A stretch of 64,000 nt of DNA from Cordylochernes scorpioides. Lineage: Eukaryota > Arthropoda > Arachnida > Pseudoscorpiones > Chernetidae. The translations under genes were made by a program, and so were the position numbers. The stretch is taken from positions 69,371,529 through 69,435,528 of the forward strand of contig CP092875.1 in the NCBI GenBank assembly GCA_030710605.1, given 5' to 3'. A model generated the notes under the pieces. The model ran no database searches. It was not told where the DNA came from and saw nothing but the letters and a program-made list of their open reading frames with translations. Shown here piece by piece: positions 1 through 10,602 of this stretch; position 1 is the stretch's first letter; every line of letters begins with the position of its first letter.

Positions 1-757
1 AACTTAGTTACGTCTGTTCTGTTAAATATTACTTGCCTATAACTCTTGTGATATGAATTATATATGCTGAATAATGTCATTGCATAATTATTGTAAATAC
101 TCTGTTGTTAGTTTATCACCATAAATATTTGTTTAATCATTACCGTTTATCATGTTTGTAGATTATCACTTGTAAAATTAATTAACACATTTTTTTCATT
201 CTATAGATTCAATTAATAAATTATTTTTTACTTAAACTTTTGGAATACTTGTCTTCTCTACCGTAAAAATAGTATTATTTTTAATAGCAATACTCTTTCT
301 TATATATTAAATAATAGATAACACACAACTCGAAATTTATAAATATTTTTAACGCTACTTTTTTATTCTAAAATATATATAATTAAAATATTTTCTACCG
401 CCTTTATCCCCTGCTATGAATATAATTGAAAGTGGGTATGATCATTAGTGATTAACCTACAGAGGTTTCGCCATAACACATAAAACTTATTTAAATGCAT
501 ATAGGTACACTTCAGGAATCAAAGTTAGGCACAGAAGATGAATATGGAATATTTTCGTAGGTTCGAATTGTGAAAGCATTTTATTATTTTAAATTGAATA
601 TGAACTTTGTTTTTTCTTTCTTTTAAAGTGTACACATATGTAAAATTTTATAAATAATATCTACTGATAAAAAAACTATGCTTGTCTAATTTTTATTGAA
701 ATAGAATAACTAAAGGACATAATATCTCTATCTTCTTTATTTAACCTTTTTTGTACT
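1..757. other. AT-rich non-coding DNA
   Basis: No exon, RNA gene or recognisable transposon end was seen here. The sequence is strongly AT-rich and contains only very short reading frames. Confidence 0.5.
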
Positions 758-825
758 TCCTTGAAAAGGGTGTCAGTGGGTTACCGAAACGTTGGAAATA
801 TAAATAGAATAAGAGGTTCAAGTGA
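758..825 (+). repeat. Hammerhead-like / Penelope-type terminal motif, single arm
   Basis: A CCTTGAAAAGG segment is followed by a short hairpin, then CCGAAACGTTGG and an AATA-rich tail. This is the layout (hairpin, GAAA, short palindrome, AATAAA-like tail) seen in several other repeats of this window. It resembles the hammerhead-like termini known from Penelope-like retroelements. The core is degenerate and no coding sequence accompanies it. Confidence 0.35.
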
Positions 826-1051
826 CTATTTAGTTTTCCTATAATGCGGTATTGTAGGGCAAACATTCTTTTGGAGAGATCCAGGGCGAAGCCGAGTTCT
901 TCCGCTTGTTTTTCTATATTTTAGCAATTTCCTTCGTGCTCAATAAGACCTAGGGCTATAACTGGTATTCATTTGTCTATTTGTCTTCTTTGTAATTAAA
1001 CTTTCTTGATTACAACTTATTGATCTTATAACTAAACTCTGTAATATTATA

Positions 1052-1135
1052 AAATAAATGAAGCTTCCAGGGCTAAGTTTCTTGTTCATATTTTATTTTC
1101 AATCTTTCAGACTTGTCAATCCTTCAACACAGGAG
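1052..1135 (-). repeat. Inverted partner of the 2650-2740 hammerhead-like repeat
   Basis: On the minus strand this reads as a diverged version of 2650-2740: a GTTGAAGGA-like core, a hairpin, GAAAG, an AATAAAA tail and an ending with ACTTAGCCCTGGAAGCTT. The two arms lie head to head about 1.5 kb apart and enclose the signal exon at 1645. A third, partial copy lies at 49374-49415. Confidence 0.45.
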
Positions 1136-1243
1136 TATCACGTTAATAAATTGATGATAAATACTATTTTTATATACAAATTATTATTTACATATTTTAA
1201 ATATTTATGATATTGAAAGGGAAATTTCAAAAGTTTTTTAAAT

Positions 1244-1572
1244 AGAATAAAGGCAGTGAAGGATTCAAGTTGCTTTTGTGGTATTGAGGAACAAACCTCA
1301 AGACATCTACTGATCGATTGCCCAGCATTTCAAGATTATAGAATGAACTAGTTGTTTGTTAACTTAACGATTTGATTTCCGATAAAAATCATATTTAAAG
1401 TTCAATTCATTTTGTAAATGCATTCTAAACTTTCTACAAAATCTGGATCTCTAATGTTTTCTTGCGTTGAATAATATGTGAATAACTTATGTAAATAAAC
1501 TTTTCTCCTTGTTTGGCGCAAGTATCCCTTGCGGGATATAGCGCTTTGGAAATAAAATAATTGTAATTGTAA
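1244..1572 (+). mobile_element. 3' end of a non-LTR retrotransposon (fragment)
   Basis: A short degraded reading frame encodes a CFCGIEEQTSRHLLIDCP-like stretch, the Cys/His motif typical of the C-terminus of I/Jockey-type LINE polyproteins. It is followed by a GGCGCAAGTATCC...GGGATA hairpin and an AATAAAATAATTGTAA tail. A sister copy with the same hairpin and tail lies at 13477-13990. The 5' part is missing, as expected for 5'-truncated LINE insertion. Confidence 0.6.
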
Positions 1573-1644
1573 AAGGGAGAGAAAAATATATATTACATTC
1601 TTTGTGTGTTATGAGAAGAACGTTTATTTATATTCAAGAGTTAA

Positions 1645-1750
1645 ATGATGAATATCATGCCAAAAAACTCTGTAATTGTTTGTTTTACAGTCATCCACTT
1701 TGTTTCTTCACAAGATCCACATTCAAGATATTCCTATGGCGATGGTAAAG
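1645..1750 (+). CDS. Signal-peptide exon of a secreted serine protease, copy A
   Basis: An ATG-started exon encodes MMNIMPKNSVIVCFTVIHFV followed by SSQDPHSRYSYGDGK and ends at a GTAAGA donor in phase 1. The hydrophobic run VIVCFTVIHFV fits a secretory signal, with cleavage probably near SSQ. The same exon recurs at 41404-41493: both share FTVI-F and a downstream SYSY/RYSY tract, and both end with G|GTAAG. That similarity is the main reason to call this an exon rather than a chance frame. The first ATG is used; ATGs also occur at the second and fifth codons. It would splice in phase 1 to a CUB or protease exon. No copy-A CUB or LDLa exon was found, so its downstream partners are uncertain. 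Confidence 0.55.
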
Positions 1751-1999
1751 GTAAGAAATCATAAACTAATCTTTTGAAACGTTCTCTTAGATATTCTGTA
1801 CTCTTATATTTTACACTTCTATGAGTATATTATAATTTTATTGTGTGAAGATAAGTATGATTTCAAACTTTATTTTTAAAAAGGTTACAAGTTTTTCTCT
1901 AAAAGGTGTAACGAATGGCCAGTCTATTTACTAATTTTCATTTAAAGCTGTCAACTTACAACTATCAATAACTGTGTAAGTTTTTTTTTTTTGCTTATC

Positions 2000-2110
2000 C
2001 CTAGTACACGTGATACAGGCCATGATAATCATGGTGGGTAGTTAGCGACTGCTTTTACTGTAAGCGCACCACATGTCTACACATTTGAAAAGCAGTTCGA
2101 TTGGAGCATT
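2000..2110 (+). repeat. Dispersed repeat, inverted copy at 47670-47830
   Basis: A segment containing CCCTAGTACACGTG, GGTGGGTAGT and CTTTTACTGTAAGCGCACCA reappears in reverse orientation at 47670-47830. It is internally palindromic around ACATGTCTACACATTTG. The class is unknown; a foldback MITE is likely. Confidence 0.5.
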
Positions 2111-2119
2111 TTTTTTACT

Positions 2120-2450
2120 GTAAAAGTAAACAAAGATATTTACAATTGTTATCTTGACTCCTGGCCAGTGCTGTGGCCTTCGAAGATAAGGTCCCCTGAT
2201 GTCCTGCAGCTCTCCAGCAGTCTTTCTATGGCCTCTCCTGGTGATTCCTCGATAAAATGGTCCCCTGTCCTTGATCCATTGTTGTCTGTCAGGTCTTCAG
2301 TCATCTGCTCTAGGTCGTTATCCTGGATCTCTTCTATGGTCGTCGTATCCCTGTGCTCCATGTCCGGTGTTCCTCGTCTTCACACGCCAGCTCCCTACAT
2401 CTTTTCAGAAATCTATCCATGGCTTCTATTTCTTTATGATTTCAAATAAT
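2120..2450. other. GC-richer patch of unknown origin
   Basis: Both strands are open for 70 to 90 codons. The minus-strand frame (2149-2361) is acidic, with IEEIQDNDLEQMTEDL, and loosely resembles the low-complexity C-terminal tails of Gypsy polyproteins. No motif allows a firm call. Confidence 0.3.
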
Positions 2451-2649
2451 AATAAATTGTTTTTTACTAATATTCCACATTCTAAATTTGAGAGGGTATC
2501 TAACATTCCTATCAGAGAGAGTTCTTTTCTAAATTAATAATGGAGATATCTCAAAATTATTCTAAATTTTCTTTATTATTAATAAACTATCTTTTTTGTA
2601 TAAATATATTTTATTATTTTGTATTTATTATTATTTTTTTAACGTGATA

Positions 2650-2740
2650 ATCCTGTTGAAGGACTGACAAGTCAGAAAGCTTGAAAATAAAAAGTTGCAC
2701 AAGAAACGTAACCCTTGAAGCTTTATTTATTTTATATTAA
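2650..2740 (+). repeat. Hammerhead-like / Penelope-type terminal motif
   Basis: CCTGTTGAAGGA is followed by the perfect hairpin CTGAC-AA-GTCAG, then AAAGCTTG, an AATAAAAAG tail and GCACAAGAAACG. The layout matches the other hammerhead-like repeats here, but core position A6 is T. It faces the arm at 1052-1135. Confidence 0.45.
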
Positions 2741-2759
2741 GTCTAAATCATTTGGTGTT

Positions 2760-2900
2760 TTACATTATAATCGGTATAAATATTGCCACGTGGAAAATTA
2801 GGGAAGACATAAACTTCAGGAGGAGACAACAATTTATTTCAGGCAAGGACGAACTATGAATGGTAAACAAAAGATAAGCCACGAGGGAAATTTACAAAGT
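2760..2900 (+). repeat. Copy of the repeat that carries the frame at 33808-34257
   Basis: About 140 bases align with 33953-34096, sharing ATATTGCCA-GTGGAAAATTAGG and ACTATGAATG...TATCAAAATATAAACAT. This shows that the longer reading frame at 33.8 kb lies in a dispersed repeat rather than in a unique gene. Confidence 0.5.
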
Positions 2901-3327
2901 ATCAAAATATAAACATAAAAATGACCACTCTGATAATATAAAATAATAAAATTAAACTCAATTATAAAATAAATACTTTTTTACAATAATAATTTCAAAT
3001 AATTTTTGGAAAGTTTTAAAATTAGATGGGTTTCCATATTTACACGTTATATCTGTTTGTTTACCTTGCGTAAATAATATTCACATTAAGATATCGTTAT
3101 AGAAGAGATAAATACGGCTATTTCATATATCATAATGAATATTTATTATTTGAACGAACAAGGGACAAATCTTCCTTTGGGATCTCCCCAAAAAGTCATT
3201 ATTTTTATCATTAAGTTGTGTGGTCCTCTCTAACAGCTAGACAGCTGTCATAACGATATTTCATGCTGTTTATTAGACAATTAAAGATATCTTGAGTCAA
3301 TAAATCCCACTCTTCAACCAAAGCATT

Positions 3328-3993
3328 AGGGATAGGATAGTTGTTGGAGTAAGGGATAGAGCATTATCTGAAAGAATGCAACTTGATACAGACTTGACCT
3401 TAGTAAAAGCCACACTAATGGCAAAGCAATTAGAAAGTGTCAAAGAACAGCAGTCTAGCCTTTACCAACAAGATTCTATAGATCAAATAAAGAAAATGCC
3501 TAATCACATAAAAGAAACAAAAAGGCACGAACAAAAAATAAGACAATTCAAGTCAAACCAGTTGGGAGGGTCATCACATGGATGCACCAGGTGTGGCAAT
3601 TCAAATAATCATGATTGGAAAAATTGTCCAGCTATGAACTCGTATTGTAGTAAATGCAAGAAAAAGGGCCATTATGCCAAAGTATGTAGATCAGAAGCCA
3701 TAAATGAAATAAAATCAGAGATAGCTTTTTTGGGATCTGTAGAGGATAATTCCAAGAAATGGATAGTACCAATTAAGGTAAATAATAGACAAATTAATTT
3801 TAAAATTGACACCGGAGCTGATTTCAACGTGCTCCCCCTACAATATTATTATCAAAGTTTCCAAAGAATAAAACTGGAAAAATCTGATAAAATATTACAA
3901 GGTCCAAATGGAATACCCTTGGAAACAGTTGGAATGATCCACGTAAAACTTCAAAATAAAGGCCAGCACTTAAACGAAAATATACATTGTTGA
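3328..3993 (+). pseudogene. Gypsy gag/protease fragment
   Basis: The frame opens inside gag with RDRIVVGVRDRALSERMQLD and continues through LVKATLMAKQLESVKEQQ. Two zinc-knuckle-like clusters follow (CTRCGN...H-W-NCP and CSKCKKKGHYAKVC), which bind nucleic acid in the capsid. A retropepsin active site, KIDTGADFNVLP, comes next. The frame stops at 3993, and a frameshift separates it from the RT frame, which resumes by 4046. In intact relatives gag-pol is continuous or joined by programmed shifting, so part of this break may be decay. The N-terminal gag is missing. Confidence 0.8.
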
Positions 3994-4045
3994 TAAACTA
4001 AAGCAGCCACTTCTCTCTGGGGAGACAAGTGAAAAATTAAACATT

Positions 4046-5794
4046 GTGAGAATGATTCAGCAATTATCATCAAATTTTTTAAATCCAAAAAGAGAGTTTC
4101 CAGAAATATTTAATGGTTTAGGACATGCTAAAATAAATTACAAAATATCCCTACAACCAGATGCGAAACCATACGCTTTATGCACCCCTAGGAGAGTTCC
4201 AATTCCCTTAATGAAACAGGTAAAGGAACAACTTGAAGAGATGACCAGGCTAGGAGTCATTGAATCAGTAGAAGAGCCGACTGAGTGGTGTGCGGGAATG
4301 GTCGCGGTATCGAAACCAGGAGGAAAAATAAGAATTTGTGTTGATTTAACGAAGCTAAATCAGTATATAAGAAGAGAAAATTATCCGCTACCTGCGACAG
4401 AGCATATCCTGGGACACCTGGGAAATGCTTGCTATTTTTCCAAGCTAGATGCAAATTCTGGATTTTGGCAGTTTGGGTTAGCTAAAGAATCCCAAAAACT
4501 AACCACCTTTATAACGCCATTCGGCAGGTTCTTTTTCAAAAGAATCCCATTTGGAATAACGTCGGCACCAGAAATCTTTCAAAGAAAGATGACTCAGCTT
4601 CTGGGCAAAATAGAAGGGGTTGTATGCTTCATGGATGATATTGTAGTATACGGATCTTCCTTAGAAGAACATAACGAAAGGGTACGCCAAGTTTTGAAGA
4701 AAATCCAAGAAGAAGGGATGACACTCAACCCAGAAAAGTGTCAATTTGGAGTTAAAACTGTAAAATTCCTGGGACACACATTGAGTTCAGAAGGCTTATT
4801 CATTGACGAAGAAAAGCTCGATGCTATTACAAAAATGGAGGCGCCTAGATCAACAAAAGAATTGAAGTCTTTCTTAGGCATGGTGAATTATTTAGGAAAA
4901 TTCATTCCCAACCTTGCGGATAAATTACAACCCTTGAATTCGTTACTAAGTACAAAAAACGAGTGGGTTTGGGATGAACCTCAGAAAAAGAGCTTTAACC
5001 TGCTGAAACAAGAGTTAGTATCTAGACCTAACCTCGCTTTATTTGGATTAGGTGGGGTTCTAAGACAAGAACAACCTGATGGATCTTTAAAACCTATAGC
5101 TTATGTATCTAGAACACTTTCAGAAACAGAGAAAAGATACAGCCAAATTGAAAAAGAAGGACTGGCTATAGTATGGACTTGTGATCGACTAAAGGATTAT
5201 GTTACAGGTATTAAAATCCATATTGAAACCGATCACAAATAACTGATTGCCATTTTTACGTCCAAATCCTTGGAAGACATGACCCCCAGACTTCAGCGAT
5301 TAAAAATGAGGATGATGAGGTATTCTTATCAAATAAGTCACATTGCTGGCAAAAAGCAAATAGTGGCTGATATGTTATCAAGGAAGCCTATGTCTAAACC
5401 ACATAAAGATGAATTGGAAGAAGAACTTTCTGCGTACATCCAATCCATTGAATTTCCAGCAACAGAAGAAAGACTTTTGGAGATTTCTAGAAAGCAAAAA
5501 GAAGATTCACTTTGCTCTCAATTGGCTAAATACTGTATGAGTGGATGGCCTAAGAATAAAAGAGAAGTAGATCCAGCACTAAGAGGATACTGGCAATTTC
5601 AGGAGGACCTGACCTATCAGAATGGTCTTCTTCTTAGAGGACAAAGAATTCTAATCCCTAAGTCATTGAGGAAAGATATCCTTGAGAAATTGCACCAAGG
5701 CCATTTTGGGATCAATAAATGCAGATCTAGAGCAAAAGAATCGGTTTGGTGGTTAGGAATTTCCCAAGAGAGAAAGAAGAAGATTGCTATCTGA
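4046..5794 (+). pseudogene. Gypsy reverse transcriptase-RNase H-integrase N-terminus with internal stop
   Basis: The RT palm is clear: KPGGKIRICVDLTKLNQYI, YFSKLDANSGFWQ, TPFGRFFFKRIPFGITSAPE and the catalytic CFMDDIVVYG near 4625. The RNase H/connection segment follows with IAYVSRTLSETEKRYSQIEK and HIETDHK. An in-frame TAA at 5240-5242 sits where relatives keep a proline codon, and the same frame continues on the far side to 5794. After it come the integrase linker and half of the zinc-binding HHCC region (LHQGHFGINKCRSRAKESVWW). The frame then breaks at the integrase deletion. Confidence 0.85.
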
Positions 5795-6435
5795 CTCTTC
5801 AAGCATATAGAACGATGCCCCTGGAAAGTGGTTATAGTCCAGCTGAGCTATTAATGGGACGACGCCTTAGGACCTCTGTTCCAGCAATAGAATCATCACT
5901 GATGCCAAGGTACTTGGACTCCGAAGCTTTGCAAGAAAGAGAGAAAAGGAGGGCGATCAACCAGAAGCGCCTATATGATAAACGACACGATGTACATAGC
6001 TTGCCTCCGCTTCAACAAGGGGACAGCGTTTGGATTAGAGATCAAAGGGTAGAAGGAACAGTTCTTCACAAATCCGAAGAACCGCGTTCCTATTGGGTAC
6101 AAACTCCCCAAGGAAAAGTTAGGCGAAACGGACTCCACCTCACACCTCTACCAAAAATGGGAAGTACCATGGATGCTTCTGAGGATGGCCAGCGCCAGGA
6201 GCAGAGAAATGAGGAGACCCCCACTTCGACATCAACCTGGCTCTCAAGGAGATGCAAGGATGACCAGGAGCAAGAGACCGAGGAGGATTGCCCTACACCA
6301 ACGGCCTCATCTACAAGAGATGGAAGGATGCAGAGGGACAACCAAGACCAGGATCCAGAGAAGAGCCTCCCTTCAATGCCAGCCGTGCATACAAGATATG
6401 GAAGGGCAGTCAAGATACCTCGAAGGTTCCTGTAA
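5746..6435 (+). pseudogene. Gypsy integrase C-terminal part after core deletion
   Basis: This frame starts where the DDE catalytic core of integrase has been lost and continues directly with LQAYRTMPLESGYSPAELLM. That motif lies at the end of the core in related elements. It runs through the basic GRRLRTSVP segment, the SH3-like chromatin-binding region (GDSVWIRDQRVEGTV) and a low-complexity tail ending TRYGRAVKIPRRFL. The missing block is roughly 200 residues, judged from the usual layout, so the copy cannot integrate by itself. Confidence 0.75.
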
Positions 6436-6575
6436 AGTTAAGGGAGGAGATGTGCAGAGTATTAGGCTCATAGATTGTTGAGCTCTGGAAACCAAAAGGA
6501 ATAATACTCTGCTAGTGATCTCGTTTAACTTGTATATAATATATATATTATAATAGGAAATAAACTAATGCTTAG

Positions 6576-6820
6576 TTAATCTTGCCTCGTCTTGGATAAC
6601 AACACAGTTTTCAGTTCTTGGGTGGTCCTGAGTGAGGGTGAACGAGATCCAATTCGTCTCCCCAAGGCTTTCCAAACATGTTCTATAGGATTTAGGTCTG
6701 GTGATCTGGCAGGCCATCCCATCCTTTGAATGCCCTCACTTTCAAGATATTCCTTTATTATCAGGGCTCTATGAGGACGAGTATTATCATACATAAAGAT
6801 GAACGAGGGTCCGCATAGCT
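6576..6820 (-). pseudogene. Tc1-like transposase C-terminal fragment
   Basis: The minus-strand frame reads MYDNTRPHRALIIKEYLE, then WPARSPDLNPIEHVWKALGR. These are the second catalytic Asp region and the third acidic residue (E of NPIEHVW) of a DD34E Tc1 transposase. The N-terminal DNA-binding half and the first Asp are absent. The last residues (about 6576-6603) run into the presumed LTR end of the Gypsy element, so the true breakpoint is near 6603. Confidence 0.75.
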
Positions 6821-7860
6821 AATCACCATAGTTCTATCGCATAGCGGTGTCTACTGCCTCTTCATCACAAAAAGAAAAACGCATGCAACTTGAATGATTA
6901 AGGACATCCTACAGTTAGCAATCATAAAGGGTGTCTGAAAAGAGTTTTAAAAGTTGAAAAGAGAAACGGATAAAAATGATATAAAGTATAATATAATAAA
7001 AGGATACCTCTCCTGATCATTCAAATGAATGTTGCTGATGGCCCACTTCATCTATCGAAGAGCCAGAACTACAAATCCAAGGACAGCTCACACGAACACC
7101 TCCTGGAGAAAGGGTCGCACGGCCGAGAAACTCCAATATCTGAGAATAAGCGTCACGTTACGACTCAGGTCGGCCTAGGAACTCGACAGGGGTACGTCCA
7201 CAGTGCTGTAACAACGCGCCACTAGCTATCTTACTGAATGCGCCTGTAGCCGAGTTCAGTGACGGCGCGCGCTCTGACTCCTGAGGCGGGTAATAGACAC
7301 CGCCAATCCCTGTAAGACTATATACTAGCTAAATATTTAATTATGGATTGCTCTACTTCCAAACAGAATATATTCCATGATAATTCTACGCACACAACTC
7401 TAATTAACTTATATTTTACTTAAGCGCTCGTACATAAAACCTTTACATATATATTATAGACATTTAAGTATAGATGTGTCACTCTCTATTAAACCATTGA
7501 TAATAATATTTAAAAAATATCAGCAAACGAATCTAAGGCAATAGCTTACTATAAATTTTTCAGATCATCATTATGTAAGGACCAGTCAACAAGTGAATGA
7601 CTTTGAGACGAAGATTAAAGCCAGTTCAATTTCTATGTAAATAACACAAGATGATTATTACCTTATCCAATTGGAAGAATCTGTATGGGGCAAGACCCTA
7701 ATAAAGGCTTTTGTGTGTGTGATAATAATATTTGAATATATTTGACCAGAATAAATCCAATTTAAAAGCTATGAGTAGTAAGATTTGAAATAACAAATAA
7801 GTTATAAATAAGGTTTTTTCTTACGTCGAATCATTCACAGCCATTTGCAGCATCGTCTGA
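6821..7860. other. Unassigned intergenic DNA with a GC-richer block
   Basis: 7010-7065 carries a partial end of the CATCTCCT foldback family (GTTGCTGATGGC...CATCTATCG). 7065-7310 is GC-richer, with no motif in any frame. The remainder is AT-rich and empty. Confidence 0.4.
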
Positions 7861-7871
7861 CAACGTTACTG

Positions 7872-7923
7872 ATGTTCTTCTGGAAGCTTTTTTCTGGTCT
7901 TCTGTTTTTATATTTAATTGAAG
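7872..7923 (+). CDS. Possible signal-peptide first exon
   Basis: A short ATG frame encodes MFFWKLFSGLLFLYLIE and runs into a consensus GTAAGT donor in phase 1. The strongly hydrophobic, 17-residue peptide fits a secretory signal. Phase 1 matches the entry phase of the CUB exon (43070) and of both first-trypsin exons. It could be an alternative first exon of copy A, about 4.7 kb upstream of the exon at 12638. It does not align with the signal exons at 1645 and 41404. Only its length, hydrophobicity and donor support it. Confidence 0.35.
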
Positions 7924-8327
7924 GTAAGTGTGCGTTATATATACTTTTGTAACTATCTCTTTCACAAAATAACTTGTACATTATATAATTATATATTATT
8001 AGTTTTTTATTTTCAAATTCTAGGTTTCTAACTTTTTTTTTTCAATTCCCAATAAAATATATCTTTAAATACTATATTAGAATTAATTTTATATTGTAAA
8101 ATTATTGCTTCAACTCAAATTATATATGTATTAAGTAAATCTGAATCATTTAAAATTACATTGTTGGTAAAATATTTTAGAAAAATCGTCATATTTATTT
8201 ATTTCATTTCAACCTATTTCTGTATATCGTGTTTTAAATGGAAACACAAGAGTACTAGGTACAATGATTTTGTATACCTTCTTTTTGAAGAATCGAAGCT
8301 ATTATAGCGTATGATACTTTTGAAAAT

Positions 8328-8475
8328 TAAACAATTCTACTGTCTTTACTGCAATGGAAAAAATAAAGGGAGGGCTTGGCTCATCAGTGGTGTAATGCAA
8401 TGGAAATATTGAAGGGAGGGCCTGGCTCATTATTGCAGTAAGTGCAGTAGAAATTGTTTAATTTTCAAAAGAATC
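8328..8475. repeat. Foldback element, GTATGATTCTTTTGAAAATT family
   Basis: The arms GTATGATACTTTTGAAAATTA and its near complement enclose GGGAGGGC(T/C)TGGCTCATC repeats. The family recurs at 8940-9110, 60070-60190 and 60412-60820, and in diverged form at 11256-11496 and 61437-61783. Confidence 0.6.
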
Positions 8476-8532
8476 ATACCTGTACCTCATTGTTATAAAC
8501 TTAGGAACTGGTGAAAGGTTTGAATAAATATA

Positions 8533-8873
8533 CAGTAGACCCTCGGTTTACGAGCACCTTGGAGTACGAGCTTTTCGCAGTACGAGCAAAATTTTTTGAA
8601 AAATTTTACCTCGGATTACGAGTGAAATTTCGCATTACGAGCAACTCGTGATGGTTGCCCGTAATCGTTATGGATGAAAATTCACTGGGATCCCTCCCTT
8701 CAGATCAGATTCGGGAAATATGTAAAATGTGGGAAACTGTGCAATTGTTCGTAGCAAGAAGAATTGCCCGAGTTTCAATTATTAAAAATAAGAAATTAGT
8801 TTCGCACTACGAGCGTTTTGGAGTACGAGCATGGCTCTGGAACGGATTATGCTCGCAACCCGAGGGTCCACTG
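8533..8873 (+). mobile_element. pogo/Tigger-like MITE with transposase remnant
   Basis: Terminal inverted repeats CAGTAGACCCTCGG... and ...CCGAGGGTCCACTG are flanked by TA on both sides (8531-8532 and 8874-8875), the target duplication of the pogo/Tc1/mariner superfamily. Inside, a short frame contains SLPSDQIREICKMWETVQLF, which resembles a segment of Tigger-type transposases. The copy is internally deleted to 341 bp and non-autonomous. Confidence 0.75.
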
Positions 8874-8939
8874 TATTCAAAATCAAAAAATAATAAAACA
8901 AAATTAGAATATAAAATAGAAAGCAATATAAACTATGAA

Positions 8940-9110
8940 AATTCGAAACTATTATAGACGCGTATGATTCTTTTAAAAATTAAACAATTTCTACTGCCCT
9001 TGCTGCAATGGGAAAAGCCCTCCCATTAATTTTTCCATCGCAGTAAGGACAGTAGAAATTGTTTAATTTTCAAAAGAATCATACGCCGTATAATAGTTTC
9101 GAATTTTCAT
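8940..9110. repeat. Foldback element, GTATGATTCTTTTGAAAATT family
   Basis: A short palindromic copy: ATTCGAAACTATTATAGACG at the left is mirrored at the right, with CTACTGCCCTTGCTGCAATGG near the centre. It directly follows the pogo-like MITE. Confidence 0.6.
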
Positions 9111-9480
9111 AACAGATGGCGCGCTGATGTATCATGCCTTCTTTTTGCTATAGAAGAATAAAGAAAATTTTGAATAGAGCGCACAATTCCATGTAGAAAA
9201 TTATAAACATAAAAAAATATTAGTTCATATTAAAAAGCTTGTTTTTGATATTCAAAGATGTCCAAATCTTTTTTCAAAACTAACGACAATTGAAATTACA
9301 TAATGGTTTCTAGTATCTGTTGTTTATTATATTTGTTATCAATGTGTCAAGTTTAGGCTGAATAAATTTAGTTTAATTCTAGTAAGACAGATATTTTAAA
9401 GTGCTCAGATAAATTCTTAGGTACAGTTTGTCGACACATTATTTTTTTTAATTAATCATTATTTTATATATATATATATA

Positions 9481-9657
9481 CAGTTAAACCTGTCTATAGC
9501 GCCCCCTCTTGGGACTCACCAAAATAAGGTGATATAGAGAGGGGGTGCTATAGACAGGTCACTTCTAATATAAATCGCATCGTACTACGTATTTAAAATC
9601 GGGCGCTATAGAGAGGAAGGCGCTATTTAGAGGGGGCGCTATAGACAGGTTTAACTG
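9481..9657. mobile_element. 177-bp MITE with CAGTTAAACCTGTCTATAGC ends
   Basis: Inverted termini CAGTTAAACCTGTCTATAGC and GCTATAGACAGGTTTAACTG are flanked by TA dinucleotides inside a (TA)n tract. This is typical of pogo-type MITEs. There is no coding capacity. Confidence 0.8.
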
Positions 9658-9699
9658 TATATATATATATATACTTGTATACTAGATTTTCATAGGTAA

Positions 9700-10065
9700 C
9701 ATAATTATACTTTATTAGCCCCAAGATGTATATACAATTCAATTCGACAGTTTGGCCATGATGTAATACAGAACAGAACAATAAAGTTTGATTGAGAGTC
9801 CGCCGCGTCTAGAACATAGTAAAAGGGTCTTCGATTACAGAGGTCGATAGTTTGCTTTCCACATCCGACAGACAAACGGTCTGAAAACAGAAGTTCATCT
9901 TTCCCTCTCATGTAGATCAGACACCCTCCTGGACTTTGTCCGCGTCTTCGGCGCTGGCCTCTCTAGCTGACATCCAACCTGCCTCGACCTTTTGAGTTAT
10001 CCTTTGATGTCTGAAACCACTATGAACATTATTGCCCCATGACTGCTTAACCTGCCCACAACATA
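9700..10065 (-). repeat. Unclassified repeat-like segment ending with AATAAAG
   Basis: On the minus strand two consecutive short frames (QRITQKVEAGWMSAREASAE and then DELLFSDRLSVGCGKQTIDL) lead to GGGGCTAATAAAGTATAATT, like the 3' end of a retroposon or LTR transcript. Family unknown. Confidence 0.3.
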
Positions 10066-10068
10066 TGA

Positions 10069-10372
10069 AAAAAGGCATCTCCTTATCGTGCAACTGAAAG
10101 TTGCTGATGGCTTGCGCCATCTATCGGAATATATTTCAACTATTCTCGTTGATTTTTAATTATTCCAAAATTAGCCAAATACCCATTCTTGATTAATCAA
10201 GAAAAGCTAACCACGGACGCGTTACGGGCTGTTGACCCTCATCAGCGTGGTGCAAGCTGCACCTCAACGACCAAAAAACTGGTCATTCCTTTCATTTATC
10301 ACGATAGATGACGCAAGCCATCAGCAACTTTCAGTTGCACGATAAGGAGATGCCTTTTTTCATAATTTATGC
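10069..10372. mobile_element. Foldback MITE, GGCATCTCCTTATCGTGCAA family
   Basis: Long inverted arms (about 10069-10127 and 10303-10372) read AAGGCATCTCCTTATCGTGC at the outside and GCAAGCCATC inside. The centre shares CTTGATTAATCAAG and ACGCGTT with the 16241-16522 family, so both belong to one superfamily. Single arms remain at 13358-13428, and weaker traces at 7010 and 32283. Confidence 0.7.
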
Positions 10373-10602
10373 ACCTTATCCCGGTACAATATCACATTTG
10401 TACTATTTTTTTCACATAAATATATATATTTTTTAATAGCTTTAATAATAATTAATAACAAAAAGTATCTATAAATTGAATCATTATAATTGTTGTGAAG
10501 AGAGAGATGTTTTATAATATATCATTGTATCAGTTACGTCCAATTATTTCTTCTTTGCAGCTGATACAATATAGTTCATTTATTGAATTATTGTTATTAC
10601 TA

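Larger units (their letters stand above)
3320..6603 (+). mobile_element. Degenerate, 5'-truncated Ty3/Gypsy retrotransposon
   Basis: Gag C-terminus, zinc knuckles, protease, reverse transcriptase, RNase H and both ends of the integrase are readable in order, but the integrase core is deleted. There is also at least one frameshift (near 4000) and an internal stop (5240-5242). The left end begins inside gag at about 3328, so no 5' LTR is present. On the right a purine-rich GGGAGGAGA precedes TGTGCAGAG, a plausible 3' LTR start near 6449. That LTR may end at AACAACA near 6603, where a Tc1 remnant begins. The left boundary is approximate and no target duplication was found. Confidence 0.85.
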
